Shown here piece by piece: positions 44,165 to 52,584 of a DNA stretch of 64,000 nucleotides. Numbering within the stretch: position 1 is the stretch's first letter; every line of letters starts with the position of its first letter. Position numbers and translations under genes: made by a program. The DNA comes from an uncultured Pirellula sp. (GTDB lineage Bacteria > Planctomycetota > Planctomycetia > Pirellulales > Pirellulaceae): NCBI GenBank assembly GCA_903858115.1, contig CAIOHR010000433.1, forward strand, positions 1 to 64,000, read 5' to 3'. The notes below the pieces were generated by a model that saw only the letters and a list, made by a program, of their open reading frames with translations, searched no databases and was not told where the DNA came from.

Positions 44165-45031
44165 TTGCGAAGAGTAATCAGCTTGAGTCGTACTGAAAAA
44201 AAAATAGCCGATAGGTCTGCGTCCACTACTCTGGCTGAAACGCTAGATAAGCCGGAGATTTTGGTTCCCAGGGGAAATCTGGATACGCTGAACGTTAGCC
44301 GATACCACGCGTGGAAGCGGGTTTGGGAGCTTCCGGTTGCGTTAATTCTTGCCCCCCCGGCGTTGATCATGACGGCTATTCTGATTGTACTGATCCGGCT
44401 TACGAGCCGTGGTCCGGGGATTTATGCTCAGAACCGTATTGGACTCCATGGGAGAGTTTTTCAGGTACTGAAACTCCGAAGCATGTACCAAGATGCCGAA
44501 AGATGGGGAGCCCAGTGGAGTAGTGGATCTAGGGATCCTCGCGTTACTCCTCTCGGACGCTGGCTCAGAAAGCTGCACTTGGACGAATTGCCTCAGATTA
44601 TCAATGTCCTAAAGGGAGAAATGTCTTTTTGCGGTCCGCGCCCAGAACGCCCGGAGTTTGTTTCCAAGCTTGAGGCGAGCATTCCTTACTATGTTTCTCG
44701 CTTAACAGTGCGGCCTGGAATTACAGGATTTGCACAGATCAATTTGCCACCCGATGTGACTTTACTTTGCGTTCACAAGAAACAGACTTTGGATTTGGAG
44801 TACATAGAGAGCGCTTCGTTCTGGTCTGATCTCAAGATGATTTTCTGCACTGCACTCCGTTTGTTCGGTCTTTCTGGTCTAGCGGCTTCTCAAGTCTGTG
44901 GATTGGTGATGGTGCCAGCAGACTCTCGATTTAGCTTCTATTATCAAGACGATAGTAGCACAGACGAAAACGTCGAGGATTCTCAGAAAATCAACACAAA
45001 TTCGATAGCGGTTGAGCTAGCATCGACCTAA
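44165..45031 (+). CDS. polyprenyl-phosphate phosphoglycosyl transferase (initiating sugar transferase)
   Basis: Transfers a sugar-1-phosphate to undecaprenyl phosphate, the first step in building the repeat unit. About 288 aa with a single hydrophobic re-entrant segment (WELPVALILAPPALIMTAILIVLI) and the catalytic core: YAQNRIGLHGRVFQVLKLRSM, LRKLHLDELPQIINVLKGEMS (Asp-Glu dyad) and GPRPERPEF, then VRPGITGFAQIN. It lacks the multi-helix N-terminus of WcaJ-type enzymes. The start is uncertain: the TTG at 44165 or another TTG shortly after, as no ATG precedes the core. The deacetylase gene begins 2 nt after its stop. Confidence 0.88.
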   Translation: MRRVISLSRTEKKIADRSASTTLAETLDKPEILVPRGNLDTLNVSRYHAWKRVWELPVALILAPPALIMTAILIVLIRLTSRGPGIYAQNRIGLHGRVFQVLKLRSMYQDAERWGAQWSSGSRDPRVTPLGRWLRKLHLDELPQIINVLKGEMSFCGPRPERPEFVSKLEASIPYYVSRLTVRPGITGFAQINLPPDVTLLCVHKKQTLDLEYIESASFWSDLKMIFCTALRLFGLSGLAASQVCGLVMVPADSRFSFYYQDDSSTDENVEDSQKINTNSIAVELAST

Positions 45032-45033
45032 AG

Positions 45034-45885
45034 ATGCAACCCCTGCACTTCTTCTCAGTAGACGTGGAAGATTATTTCCACGTCAGTGCTTTCTCCCGCT
45101 TTGTATCTCCTGATTCGTGGGCAGATCAAGAGTCACGCGTCGTCATGAGTACGAACCGAATTCTCGATCTCTTGGAAAAGCATCGAGTTCGTGGCATTTT
45201 CTATATTCTCGGATGGGTGGCGGATCGTTTCCCTGACCTCGTCTTGAAAATCAAGGCTGGCGGTCACGTTCTAGGAAGTCACACCTACTGGCATAAACTC
45301 ATCTACGACCAGTCAGCGATGGAGTTCGGAATCGATCTTGCGCAATCTTGCGAGGCAATTCGAAATATTACCGGAGATCCGGTCAAGCACTTCCGTGCGC
45401 CAAGTTTTTCGATCACTCGCAAAAGCCTCTGGGCCATCAAAATTTTGCAATCTCAAGGAATCGAATTCGATAGCAGCATCGTTCCCATACTCCACGACCG
45501 GTACGGGATCCCTGGAACCCCCAGATGCGCTTATCAACTCTCTCACGGTGACAGCACCGTACAGGAATTTCCGGTCTCCGTGCTCCGATGGATGAGATTG
45601 ATGCTCCCAGTAGGGGGTGGTGGATATTTTCGGATTTTTCCGTGGTGGTTTACTCGATGGGCCTTCAAAAGGCTTGAAAAAGAAGGGGTTCCGATCCACT
45701 TTTACATTCACCCATGGGAGATTGATTCCGAGCAACCTCGAATTCGACAGATCTCTCCCATTACGCAATTCAGGCACTATCGAAACATTGATAGAACGTT
45801 TCACAGGCTGGATAAAATGCTCGGAGAGTTTTCTTTCGGAAGGGTAACCCCCCCCATTTCTACTAGTACCCTCGCGTTGGAATAG
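45034..45885 (+). CDS. XrtA/PEP-CTERM-associated polysaccharide deacetylase (DUF3473)
   Basis: 283 aa, NodB-fold deacetylase. Metal ligands: the Asp pair in FFSVDVEDYFHVSAF and the histidines in GSHTYWHKL. The motif FRAPSFSITRKSLWAIKIL and the C-terminal DUF3473 part (GGGYFRIFPWWFTRWAFKRLEKEGVPIHFYIHPWEID-like) are typical of the exosortase-linked family. It probably removes acetyl groups from the exopolysaccharide. The 2-nt spacing to the phosphoglycosyl transferase indicates one operon. Confidence 0.9.
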   Translation: MQPLHFFSVDVEDYFHVSAFSRFVSPDSWADQESRVVMSTNRILDLLEKHRVRGIFYILGWVADRFPDLVLKIKAGGHVLGSHTYWHKLIYDQSAMEFGIDLAQSCEAIRNITGDPVKHFRAPSFSITRKSLWAIKILQSQGIEFDSSIVPILHDRYGIPGTPRCAYQLSHGDSTVQEFPVSVLRWMRLMLPVGGGGYFRIFPWWFTRWAFKRLEKEGVPIHFYIHPWEIDSEQPRIRQISPITQFRHYRNIDRTFHRLDKMLGEFSFGRVTPPISTSTLALE

Positions 45886-46140
45886 TTCGTATTGGAATAG
45901 ATATTCCGTTTCTAGGACCGAGGGGGAGGTTTAGGTAAGGACATATCGCTGTTTCTGAGCGTTCATGGTAAAGATGTGCTGTTCGTGTACTAAACTCAGT
46001 CGTCCTCATCCATGCTGGCAAATCCAAAACGCGCATTGTCGCGAAGGTGACATTCGTTTGTCACCCAGAGGAGCGAAGCACGGATATCTCGCCTGAATGA
46101 TCGACGCAGAATCCGTCGTCCACAGGGCTGTTGTTTTAAT

Positions 46141-46176
46141 GGCACTTTGTGAGTTCGAGGCACTTTGTGAGTTCGA
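46141..46176. repeat. tandem duplicated 18-mer
   Basis: GGCACTTTGTGAGTTCGA occurs twice back to back (46141-46158 and 46159-46176), identical. It lies just ahead of the hairpin-rich element. Confidence 0.8.
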
Positions 46177-46192
46177 GATTAGCAGGCGTGCG

Positions 46193-46228
46193 TTAGCACC
46201 CGGTTTGCAGCCTAGAACCGGACGCTAA
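46193..46228. repeat. interrupted palindrome (TTAGC-AC-CCGGTT type)
   Basis: TTAGC-AC-CCGGTT (46193-46205) pairs with AACCGG-AC-GCTAA (46216-46228), leaving an AC/AC internal loop and a 10-nt apical loop. GCGTTAGC/CCGG units like this are common intergenic repeats in planctomycete genomes, as far as I recall. Confidence 0.6.
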
Positions 46229-46231
46229 GGC

Positions 46232-46583
46232 CGGGGTGTTAAAAATCTGGTATTGCAGCAACTTTAGATTGAGCAAAATTCGTTCCATCGAGACCCCAGC
46301 GGCCTTGTGCCGCTCGGTGAATATGGTTCGTAAGCTAGAAGCCGAGGCAGGTCGATTGGAAAGACCCCATGTGACCTTGCGTCACTGGTGAATCAGGTTC
46401 ATTTGCTAACGAACCTTGCGTACCGGTCGGACAAGCCGACCGGGGACGCCTGGTACAAGGTGGACAATACTAGCCGCGAGTCTCATGCCCCAGTTGGACG
46501 AGCCAACTGGGGGCAAAGCGATCTTTGAGGAACAAAAACAACTTGTCGAATGAATGTGTCAATGCCAAATTTTTAACACCCCG
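46232..46583. repeat. element bounded by 15-bp inverted repeats with internal hairpins
   Basis: CGGGGTGTTAAAAAT (46232-46246) and ATTTTTAACACCCCG (46569-46583) are perfect inverted repeats. Inside are: ACCTTG-cg-TACC (46413-46424) pairing with GGTACAAGGT (46452-46461) around the hairpin GGTCGG-ACAAG-CCGACC (46425-46441), and a 10-bp hairpin CCCCAGTTGG-ACGAG-CCAACTGGGG (46488-46512). No open frame of note. It could be a MITE-like non-autonomous element or a structured RNA. Confidence 0.55.
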
Positions 46584-46724
46584 CGGTAAGGCGTTCCGGC
46601 TGATTAAAGCAACAATCCTTCACCCTTCGGGTTGGGACGATAGCAATAAGCCGCCAAGCACAGAAATCGCTCTCGTTTGCTTAGGCCGAGTGGCTAATCA
46701 CTTGAAACTCGATTGTTCTAGACT

Positions 46725-47954
46725 GTGACTCGGCCGAAAGTTTTGATGCTGACGCACCGAATGCCGTACCCTCCCAACAGGGGGGATCGAATTCGGGCTT
46801 TTCATGTCTTGAAATTCTTGGCTGAACGCGCGGATATTTATCTGGGTTGCGTTGCCGATGAGCCATGGAAGTCGGCGGATGAAGAGACATTGAAGGGATA
46901 TTGCAAAGAGTTGTCCATTCACCGATTGCAGCCGAGGGGAAGATGGATTCGAGCCGCGGCAGGAATGGCGGTTGGGAAGTCTGTTACTACCGGCGCGTTC
47001 TACAGCAGCACATTAGCGAAGAAGATACAGTCCTGGACCAAAACACAAGTCATGGATGCAGCCCTTTTGTACTGTTCCAGTATGGGAGCCTACAGCCATG
47101 CATTTCATCACCGGCCCAAGAGGGTAGTCGTGGACCTTGTCGACGTCGATAGCCAAAAATGGCTCGACTATGCCCATGCCTCTCGTGGAGTCAAGAAATG
47201 GTTGTACCACAGGGAGTCGAGAAAGATCAGAAACCTAGAACGACGACTCTCAACGGACTCAGATGCGGTTTCCGTCATCAGTCGGGAAGAGGCTGAGTTG
47301 TTTCGGAGCTGGCACCAAGATCGAGAGGCTCACCCAATAAGCAACGGAGTCGATCACGAGTATTACTCGCCCAAAGCAATTGAGGCGAGCTCCTGGCAGT
47401 CGATCCAAAAAGGGGAACCTCAACTCGTTTTTGTTGGAGTGCTGGACTACTTACCCAATGTTCAAGGGCTGGAGTGGTTTTGCAGTCATGTGCTTCCCCT
47501 GTTAAAGCGTGAATTTCCGGGGCTACGACTGAGTATCGTTGGCAGGCGACCCATGCCCCAGATCAAGGAGCTAGAAAAGCATCCTGAAGTTTGTGTGGTG
47601 GGCGAAGTAGATGATGTTCGGCCCTATGTCCTATCGGCGAATGTGGCTATCGCTCCATTGCAGATCGCACGAGGGATTCAAAACAAAATTTTAGAAGCGC
47701 TAGCTTGTGGCAAGCCTGTAATCGCAACTTCGAATGCTGCGGCTGGCATTGATCAGCAAGGCGGCTTGTTCATTGCCAACGAACCGGAGGAGTGGGTTGA
47801 AACCCTTCGCTCGCTTCAATGCCAGAAGAGACATGCCGAAGCAAGTCATCAAGCACGAAATGGGGTCATGACGCAGTATAGTTGGTCGGCACGACTGACC
47901 CCGCTCCTAGAAATGCTTCAGCTCCAACAGCCCTCTTTCACTTCGATCGACTGA
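46725..47954 (+). CDS. glycosyltransferase, TIGR03087 type (PEP-CTERM/exosortase-associated)
   Basis: 409 aa GT-B fold. The N-terminus MLTHRMPYPPNRGDRIRAFHVLKFLAE matches the TIGR03087 exosortase-linked sugar transferases, and the C-terminal half has LVFVGVLDYLPNVQGLEWF, the region IAPLQIARGIQNKILEALACGKPVIAT binding the nucleotide sugar. The start is a GTG at 46725 (ATG alternative at 46746). Together with the DUF3473 deacetylase it marks an XrtA-type locus. The next glycosyltransferase begins 5 nt after its stop. Confidence 0.88.
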   Translation: MTRPKVLMLTHRMPYPPNRGDRIRAFHVLKFLAERADIYLGCVADEPWKSADEETLKGYCKELSIHRLQPRGRWIRAAAGMAVGKSVTTGAFYSSTLAKKIQSWTKTQVMDAALLYCSSMGAYSHAFHHRPKRVVVDLVDVDSQKWLDYAHASRGVKKWLYHRESRKIRNLERRLSTDSDAVSVISREEAELFRSWHQDREAHPISNGVDHEYYSPKAIEASSWQSIQKGEPQLVFVGVLDYLPNVQGLEWFCSHVLPLLKREFPGLRLSIVGRRPMPQIKELEKHPEVCVVGEVDDVRPYVLSANVAIAPLQIARGIQNKILEALACGKPVIATSNAAAGIDQQGGLFIANEPEEWVETLRSLQCQKRHAEASHQARNGVMTQYSWSARLTPLLEMLQLQQPSFTSID

Positions 47955-47959
47955 ACGCA

Positions 47960-49117
47960 TTGGTCGCTAAAAAAATACGAGTTGGTTTTTGTCTGCACGC
48001 CATGCAAGTGGCTGGAGCGGAAGTTCTTGTGAGCCAAATCATTCGATCGCTTTCGGAACGGATTGAACCCCACATCTTTTGTTTAGATCGCATCGGGCAA
48101 CTCGGTGAAGAACTTCAGTCCCAAGGGATCCCAGTGGTGGTGCTCCAGCGAGCGCCAGGCATCGACATGTCGTTAGCGAAGCAATTTGCCAAAGAACTGG
48201 TAGAACGAAAAATAGAGGTCGTTCACGCGCACCAATATACCCCGTTCTTTTACACTGCTTTGGCGAGAATGCGTGGTGCTAGGAAAACCAAGATCCTGGT
48301 GACCGAGCACGGTAGACACTTTCCTGATCTCGTCTCATGGAAACGAAGGATCATTAATCGTTGGGTTCTATCGCGCTACGCCGATCACGTGACTGCATGT
48401 TGTCGCTTCAGCGCTGAGGCGATGGAAAGGCTAGATGGGTTTCGAAACGTCGAAGTGCTGTACAATGGAATTCAACTAGATCACCATCCGTCACGACTCG
48501 ACGCAGTGGACCGTCAAGGTCTTCGAAATCGATTGGGATTGGCTGAGGACTGCAAGTACGTGGTTTGTATCGCACGATTTCATCCTGTCAAAGATCACGA
48601 AACGCTGGTGCGAGCGTTTCGGGAAGTAGTGGCAGTTCGTCCGAAGACACGATTGGTATTGGTGGGCACAGGATCTGAACAGGCCACAATCCAAACCTTG
48701 GTGAAGGATTTGAATATTGCTGAATCGGTTGAGTTTTGGGGAGTGCGACGAGACATTAGCGATATCCTCCAAGCTTGCGATGTGTTCAGCTTAACCAGTG
48801 TGAGCGAGGCCGCTTCCATAACATTGTTGGAGTCGATGGCAAACGGCTGCCCTGTGGCTGTCACTGACGTTGGCGGAAATGGGGAACATGTAACCCACGG
48901 CGTTCACGGATTGCTGTCGCCAAGGCGAGATGTACAAAAACTATCCGAAAACCTGAGTACTTTGTTGAACGACGAAGAGCTTTCCTCGACTTTGGCGACG
49001 AATGCAAGGCTAAGAGTCCAAAGAGATTTTCAATTGCAAACTGCCATCGATCGATACAAAAGTCTCTATGAACTTTTGAGTGGACATTCTCCGGGGTCTC
49101 AATTCGCAGGGAATTGA
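47960..49117 (+). CDS. glycosyltransferase family 4
   Basis: About 385 aa, GT-B fold: N-terminal RVGFCLHAMQVAGAEVLVSQIIRSL (acceptor domain, glycine-alanine loop) and C-terminal donor domain with VVCIARFHPVKDHETLVRAF, VLVGTGSEQ and the E-x7-E motif SEAASITLLESMANGCPVAVTD. Adds one sugar to the growing repeat. The TTG at 47960 is the most sensible start because the frame before it overlaps the upstream gene; there is no good Shine-Dalgarno sequence. Related to the TIGR03088 exosortase-linked group, though I cannot confirm that. Confidence 0.87.
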   Translation: MVAKKIRVGFCLHAMQVAGAEVLVSQIIRSLSERIEPHIFCLDRIGQLGEELQSQGIPVVVLQRAPGIDMSLAKQFAKELVERKIEVVHAHQYTPFFYTALARMRGARKTKILVTEHGRHFPDLVSWKRRIINRWVLSRYADHVTACCRFSAEAMERLDGFRNVEVLYNGIQLDHHPSRLDAVDRQGLRNRLGLAEDCKYVVCIARFHPVKDHETLVRAFREVVAVRPKTRLVLVGTGSEQATIQTLVKDLNIAESVEFWGVRRDISDILQACDVFSLTSVSEAASITLLESMANGCPVAVTDVGGNGEHVTHGVHGLLSPRRDVQKLSENLSTLLNDEELSSTLATNARLRVQRDFQLQTAIDRYKSLYELLSGHSPGSQFAGN

Positions 49118-49142
49118 ACTCGAAGGATGACAGTCTCAAAAA

Positions 49143-50281
49143 TTGACAACAGCAACTATTTCAAACACGACCTTGGAATTAGGTTTAGGTATGCAATCGC
49201 TTCATTTGTGGAAAGCAGGTTCGGACTCGTCTATCGCACGAGATCGAATCCAGCCAAAAACGCAAAAGCTTATTGATCGTTTTGATTCAGGGGAGAACCC
49301 GCATCGAAACATTCTATTGCTAGGAAGTGCCAGAAGCGGCACGAGTTGGTCGTTGGCGATCCTGAATTCTCACCCCAACGTGCTTGGTTGCAATGAACCG
49401 TTTAAATAAATGCGCAATGATGCGAGTATGCAGTAGTGTATGCAACGGCTTTTAGGGAACAGTCCGCGATCCAGGGATGAAGGGCACCTTGTCGAATGGC
49501 CCAAAGTTCCTTATCCAGAGACTCACAAAGGGGAATTGTCCCAAAAATCCTTTTACGCTATTCGCGATCGACTCGATTCGCAGCATGGGTAATTGCAATA
49601 TTTATCCCAGGTGCAAACGATGTTTATCGGACCGTAGCCAGACCTGTGCTATCGAAAAATGATTACTTGGTAATCAAAAACAGCATATTCCCTGGGATGA
49701 ACAACCTTATGCTGGGGATTGCGTCAGACGTGATCGTTTTGATGCGACACCCATGTGCAGTGGCTAGTTCTTGGATGCGTGGGATAGATCTCGGGCGCAT
49801 GCCAATACCAGACCCGAACGCCATGTGGCAGAGATATACTGATATTCTCGAAGGTCTAGGGTACGATCAAACAAAGATGATGTCCTGCGAGGTTGTGGAA
49901 CTCATGGCGCTCAATTGGCTTGTCGAAGCATTGCAATCGCAGCAGCTAGCTGGACAGTTTCGAACGACCACGTTGATTTACGAAGATGTACTACTCTCCC
50001 CAAAAACGGAATGGAAGAGAGTATTGGATTGGCTCGGGATTTCATTTCACGAAAACGTTTCAAAATTCATTGACGATTCGTCGACGCCTCGTTGGAACAT
50101 TCGCAAGCTTTGGGGGGACCTTGGTGACTATTTTTCTATCAATCGATTAGCAAAAAAGAGCGAGGCGGCCGATGAGCATTATGGTCTTAGTACACCTTTG
50201 GCGCACCAGGTGATGTCGACCATCCGTCCACACCACGACCTTTCCAAATATTGGAAACCGCACTTGAGAATAGCATCTTGA
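49143..50281 (+). pseudogene. sulfotransferase, disrupted by stop codons and frameshift
   Basis: Two halves of one sulfotransferase lie in different frames. The first (49143-49409, TTG start) has the 5'-phosphosulfate loop ILLLGSARSGTSWSLAILNSHPNVLG and stops at TAA 49407-49409. The second (from about 49482, stop 50281) carries the 3'-phosphate motif VIVLMRHPCAVASSW and the conserved TLIYEDVLLSPKTEW. Between them the first frame has further stops (for example near 49437) and coding-like sequence shifts frame around 49530-49560. Either the gene is dead or the assembly has errors here. Its intact form would add sulfate from PAPS to the exopolysaccharide. Confidence 0.78.
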
Positions 50282-50850
50282 TTCGCAAAATGATGCTTGG
50301 AATGAGCACGGTGGTCATTCTTCCTGTACTCGCTTGGTACTACGCCTACAGTTTGGCAATTGGCCGTGACTCAGCCTTGGAAGGAGCGAGTCAAATGCTA
50401 TCGATGCTACCCGGACGGTGCGGCAATTTACTTCGAGTGGCATTTTATGCGCGCGTGCTAGAACAGTGCGAATCCAATGCGACGATTTGTTTCGGTTCGG
50501 TCTTATCGAAAGTTGCGTGTAGGATTGGTTCCCATGTTTATATAGGACCTTATTGCCAACTCGGTTTGGTCACCATTGGCGACGAGACTTTGTTGGGTCC
50601 AAGTGTCCAGATACCCTCTGGCCCGCATACGCATACATTTGATCGGTTAGACGTGCCCATTAGAAATCAACGCGGAGCATTGCAACGCGTGGAGATTGGT
50701 GCCGACTGTTGGATTGGTGCAGGTTCCATCGTGATGGCGAATGTCGGCACTCAGTCGGTAATTGCTGCGGGTAGTGTTGTCACAAAATCGATACCCAATA
50801 AATCCGTAGCCGTCGGCGTCCCCGCCAAAGTCATCAAAAACCGATCCTAA
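50278..50850 (+). CDS. hexapeptide-repeat acyltransferase (LbH fold)
   Basis: About 190 aa. An N-terminal hydrophobic segment (MSTVVILPVLAWYYAYSLAIG) is followed by left-handed beta-helix hexapeptides: CRIGSHVYIGPYCQLGLVTIGDETLLGPSV, the extended loop SGPHTHTFDRLDVPI and VEIGADCWIGAGSIVMANVGTQSVIAAGSVVTKSIP, ending in VGVPAKVIKNR. Such enzymes O-acetylate sugars of exported glycans. The TTG at 50278 overlaps the sulfotransferase stop (TTGA); ATG at 50290 is an alternative. A heptamer repeat array begins right after its stop. Confidence 0.88.
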   Translation: MIRKMMLGMSTVVILPVLAWYYAYSLAIGRDSALEGASQMLSMLPGRCGNLLRVAFYARVLEQCESNATICFGSVLSKVACRIGSHVYIGPYCQLGLVTIGDETLLGPSVQIPSGPHTHTFDRLDVPIRNQRGALQRVEIGADCWIGAGSIVMANVGTQSVIAAGSVVTKSIPNKSVAVGVPAKVIKNRS

Positions 50851-50895
50851 TCCGCACTAAGCACTGAGCTCTGAGCACGTGCAAAGCACTCCCTC
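50851..50895. repeat. heptanucleotide repeat array 1 (short, forward)
   Basis: Directly after the acyltransferase stop comes GCACTAA, GCACTGA, a GAGCACGTGC palindromic step and AAGCAC. The array ends at the next ATG (50896) and leaves no Shine-Dalgarno sequence. Shortest and most degenerate of six arrays. Confidence 0.8.
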
Positions 50896-51141
50896 ATGAA
50901 AAACATCCCCGAACCTCCTTCCTTTGCGGCCGAGTGGGTCCAGCAATGGAAGGACGCCGGACCACGATTGCAGGCGATCCGTGATGAAGAATTAAGGCAG
51001 CTTGGTAATCAACCAAAAACTTGCGTTCCCGGCGTGTTGGTGTATGAAAAGTATCCGGAACGTCATGGAATGGTAGTGATGCAAAAATGGTTTATGCGAG
51101 GGTATTTGCTATCTCAGTTCAGATCCAATCAGGATGAATGA
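50896..51141 (+). CDS. small conserved protein of unknown function
   Basis: 81 aa. It reads as a compact soluble protein (PEPPSFAAEWVQQWKDAGPRL near the N-terminus, MVVMQKWFMRGY near the C-terminus). I recall short planctomycete proteins with a similar opening, but no function. It sits between two heptamer arrays and begins immediately after array 1. No signal peptide or membrane helix is seen. Confidence 0.6.
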   Translation: MKNIPEPPSFAAEWVQQWKDAGPRLQAIRDEELRQLGNQPKTCVPGVLVYEKYPERHGMVVMQKWFMRGYLLSQFRSNQDE

Positions 51142-51218
51142 AGTTGATTTGAGGGATCTGATTGCCTCTGCCTCCAGACTGCAAACGAAATGGCAGGCGA
51201 TGGGTGGTTAAGACAAAT

Positions 51219-51461
51219 GTGCTTCGTTGAAAAGAATTGTGCTTCGTGCTTCGTTGAATAAAATGTGCTTGGTGCTTCGTACTTCGTTCAAGAATGGGGC
51301 ATCTTACCACACACCACACACCACACACCACACACCACGCACCACGCACTAAGCACTAAGCACTAAGCACTAAGCACTAAGCACTAAGCACTAAGCACTA
51401 AGCACTAAACTAAGCACTAAGCACTAAGCACGAAGCACGTGCGAAGCACCCCGCACTAAGC
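51219..51461. repeat. heptanucleotide repeat array 2 (inverted arms)
   Basis: The left arm (51219-51295) carries the complement type (TTCGTGC, TTGGTGC with CGTTGAA spacers). The right arm (51308-51461) carries CACACCA units, then GCACCAC, then nine perfect tandem GCACTAA units (51346-51408), one unit lacking GC (51409-51413), two more GCACTAA and a GCACGAA. The arms are mutually complementary. The array ends 11 nt before the ATG of the RmlD-like gene. Confidence 0.93.
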
Positions 51462-51472
51462 ATTACTTTATT

Positions 51473-52363
51473 ATGAAAAAAGTCCTCCTATTAGGAGCCA
51501 CAGGATATGTTGGTTCCGATTTTTCCAAACTCCTTTCGGAACGCTTCTACGAGGTCATTAGGATAGGCCGATCGGAACTCGAGGGAAGGTCGATCAGTGA
51601 ATTAGTCGATTCCTGGGGGAGCCACGCAGCAGATTTTCTGATCAACAGCGCAGGCTACACGGGCAAACCGAATGTGGATGCATGCGAGCTCGACAAAGCC
51701 AACTGCCTGCACGGAAACGCGGTTCTTCCTGGAACCATTTCCAAGGTTTGTCAACAATTGGGACTGAGGTGGGGACACGTTTCGTCCGGTTGCATCTTTA
51801 CAGGCAGGCGAGGGGACGGAGGCGGGTTTACGGAACTCGATTCACCGAATTTTAGCTTTCGCCAAAACAACTGCAGCTTCTATTCTGGAACAAAAGCTTT
51901 AGGGGAAGAAATTCTTCGCGACGATCCCAGCTGCTTCGTGTGGAGACTACGGATTCCCTTTTCGAACTTGGATTCACCGAGAAACTATCTGTCGAAAGTA
52001 ATGCGTTATGACACGTTGCTGGAAGCAGAGAACAGTTTGTCCTATCTGCCCGAATTCGTAAGCGCATGCATCGATTGTTTTTCATTGAATGCAGCTCCCG
52101 GCATTTACAATGTGACGAACCCAGGTGCGGTCAAAACCTCGGAAGTCGCACAGATGATTCAGAATGCTGGACTGACGAAAAAGGAATTTCGCTTTTTCGA
52201 AACGGAGGAGCGATTTATGGCTCTCGCCGCGAAAACCCCGCGATCCAACTGCGTGATGGATAGTTCCAAAGCGCTGGCTGCTGGCCTGAAGTTGCGTCCC
52301 ATCGAAGAAGTCCTTCGAGAAAGTCTCGCGAATTGGGTCTGGGAATCGAAGGTAAGTGCTTAG
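51473..52363 (+). CDS. RmlD-like sugar-nucleotide reductase (SDR superfamily)
   Basis: 296 aa extended short-chain dehydrogenase. Nucleotide-binding loop LLLGATGYVGSDF, the INSAGYTGKPNVDACELD segment, VSSGCIF and the catalytic YSGTK (Tyr-x3-Lys). Closest in layout to dTDP-4-dehydrorhamnose reductase but divergent, and there is no rmlC epimerase nearby, so the product may be another 6-deoxy sugar. No Shine-Dalgarno sequence precedes it (array 2 ends 11 nt before). Its last codons and stop (KVSA) run into array 3. Confidence 0.78.
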   Translation: MKKVLLLGATGYVGSDFSKLLSERFYEVIRIGRSELEGRSISELVDSWGSHAADFLINSAGYTGKPNVDACELDKANCLHGNAVLPGTISKVCQQLGLRWGHVSSGCIFTGRRGDGGGFTELDSPNFSFRQNNCSFYSGTKALGEEILRDDPSCFVWRLRIPFSNLDSPRNYLSKVMRYDTLLEAENSLSYLPEFVSACIDCFSLNAAPGIYNVTNPGAVKTSEVAQMIQNAGLTKKEFRFFETEERFMALAAKTPRSNCVMDSSKALAAGLKLRPIEEVLRESLANWVWESKVSA

Positions 52364-52560
52364 TGCTTGGTGCTTGGTGCTTAGTGCAGGGTGCTTCGCA
52401 CGTGCGTAGTGCGTTGTGTCGGGTGTGAATTTGTTTTCAACCACGCATTGGTCTGCACCCTTTTTCAACGAAGCACGAAGCACGAGGCACCAAGCACATT
52501 TGTTTTCAACAAAGCACCAAGCACTAAGCACTAAGCACACTATTCTTCAATGAAGCACAC
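52356..52560. repeat. heptanucleotide repeat array 3 (inverted arms)
   Basis: Begins within the last codons of the RmlD-like gene. The left arm has TTAGTGC and TTGGTGC units and a CGCACGTGCG step (52356-52430), the centre is non-repeat, and the right arm has GAAGCAC, ACCAAGC and GCACTAA units (52480-52560). The two arms can pair. Confidence 0.9.
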
Positions 52561-52584
52561 TTCTTTAAATAGACATAGTAACAA

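Larger units (their letters stand above)
45886..46724. other. 839-bp non-coding stretch with repeats and hairpins
   Basis: No gene is supported. Contents in order: two copies of TTGGAATAG straddling the deacetylase end, a GGTGAC/GTCACC hairpin (near 46048), a duplicated 18-mer, a palindromic unit of the GTTAGC-CCGGTT type, and the hairpin-rich element at 46193-46583. These last three are listed separately. Confidence 0.45.

Noticed and set aside
46525..46728. 67-codon frame inside the hairpin-rich gap
   Set aside because: It overlaps the inverted repeat end, has no family match and no ribosome site.
51219..51461. Possible CRISPR array in the repeat tract
   Set aside because: The unit is 7 bp, tandem with no unique spacers, and no cas gene is nearby.
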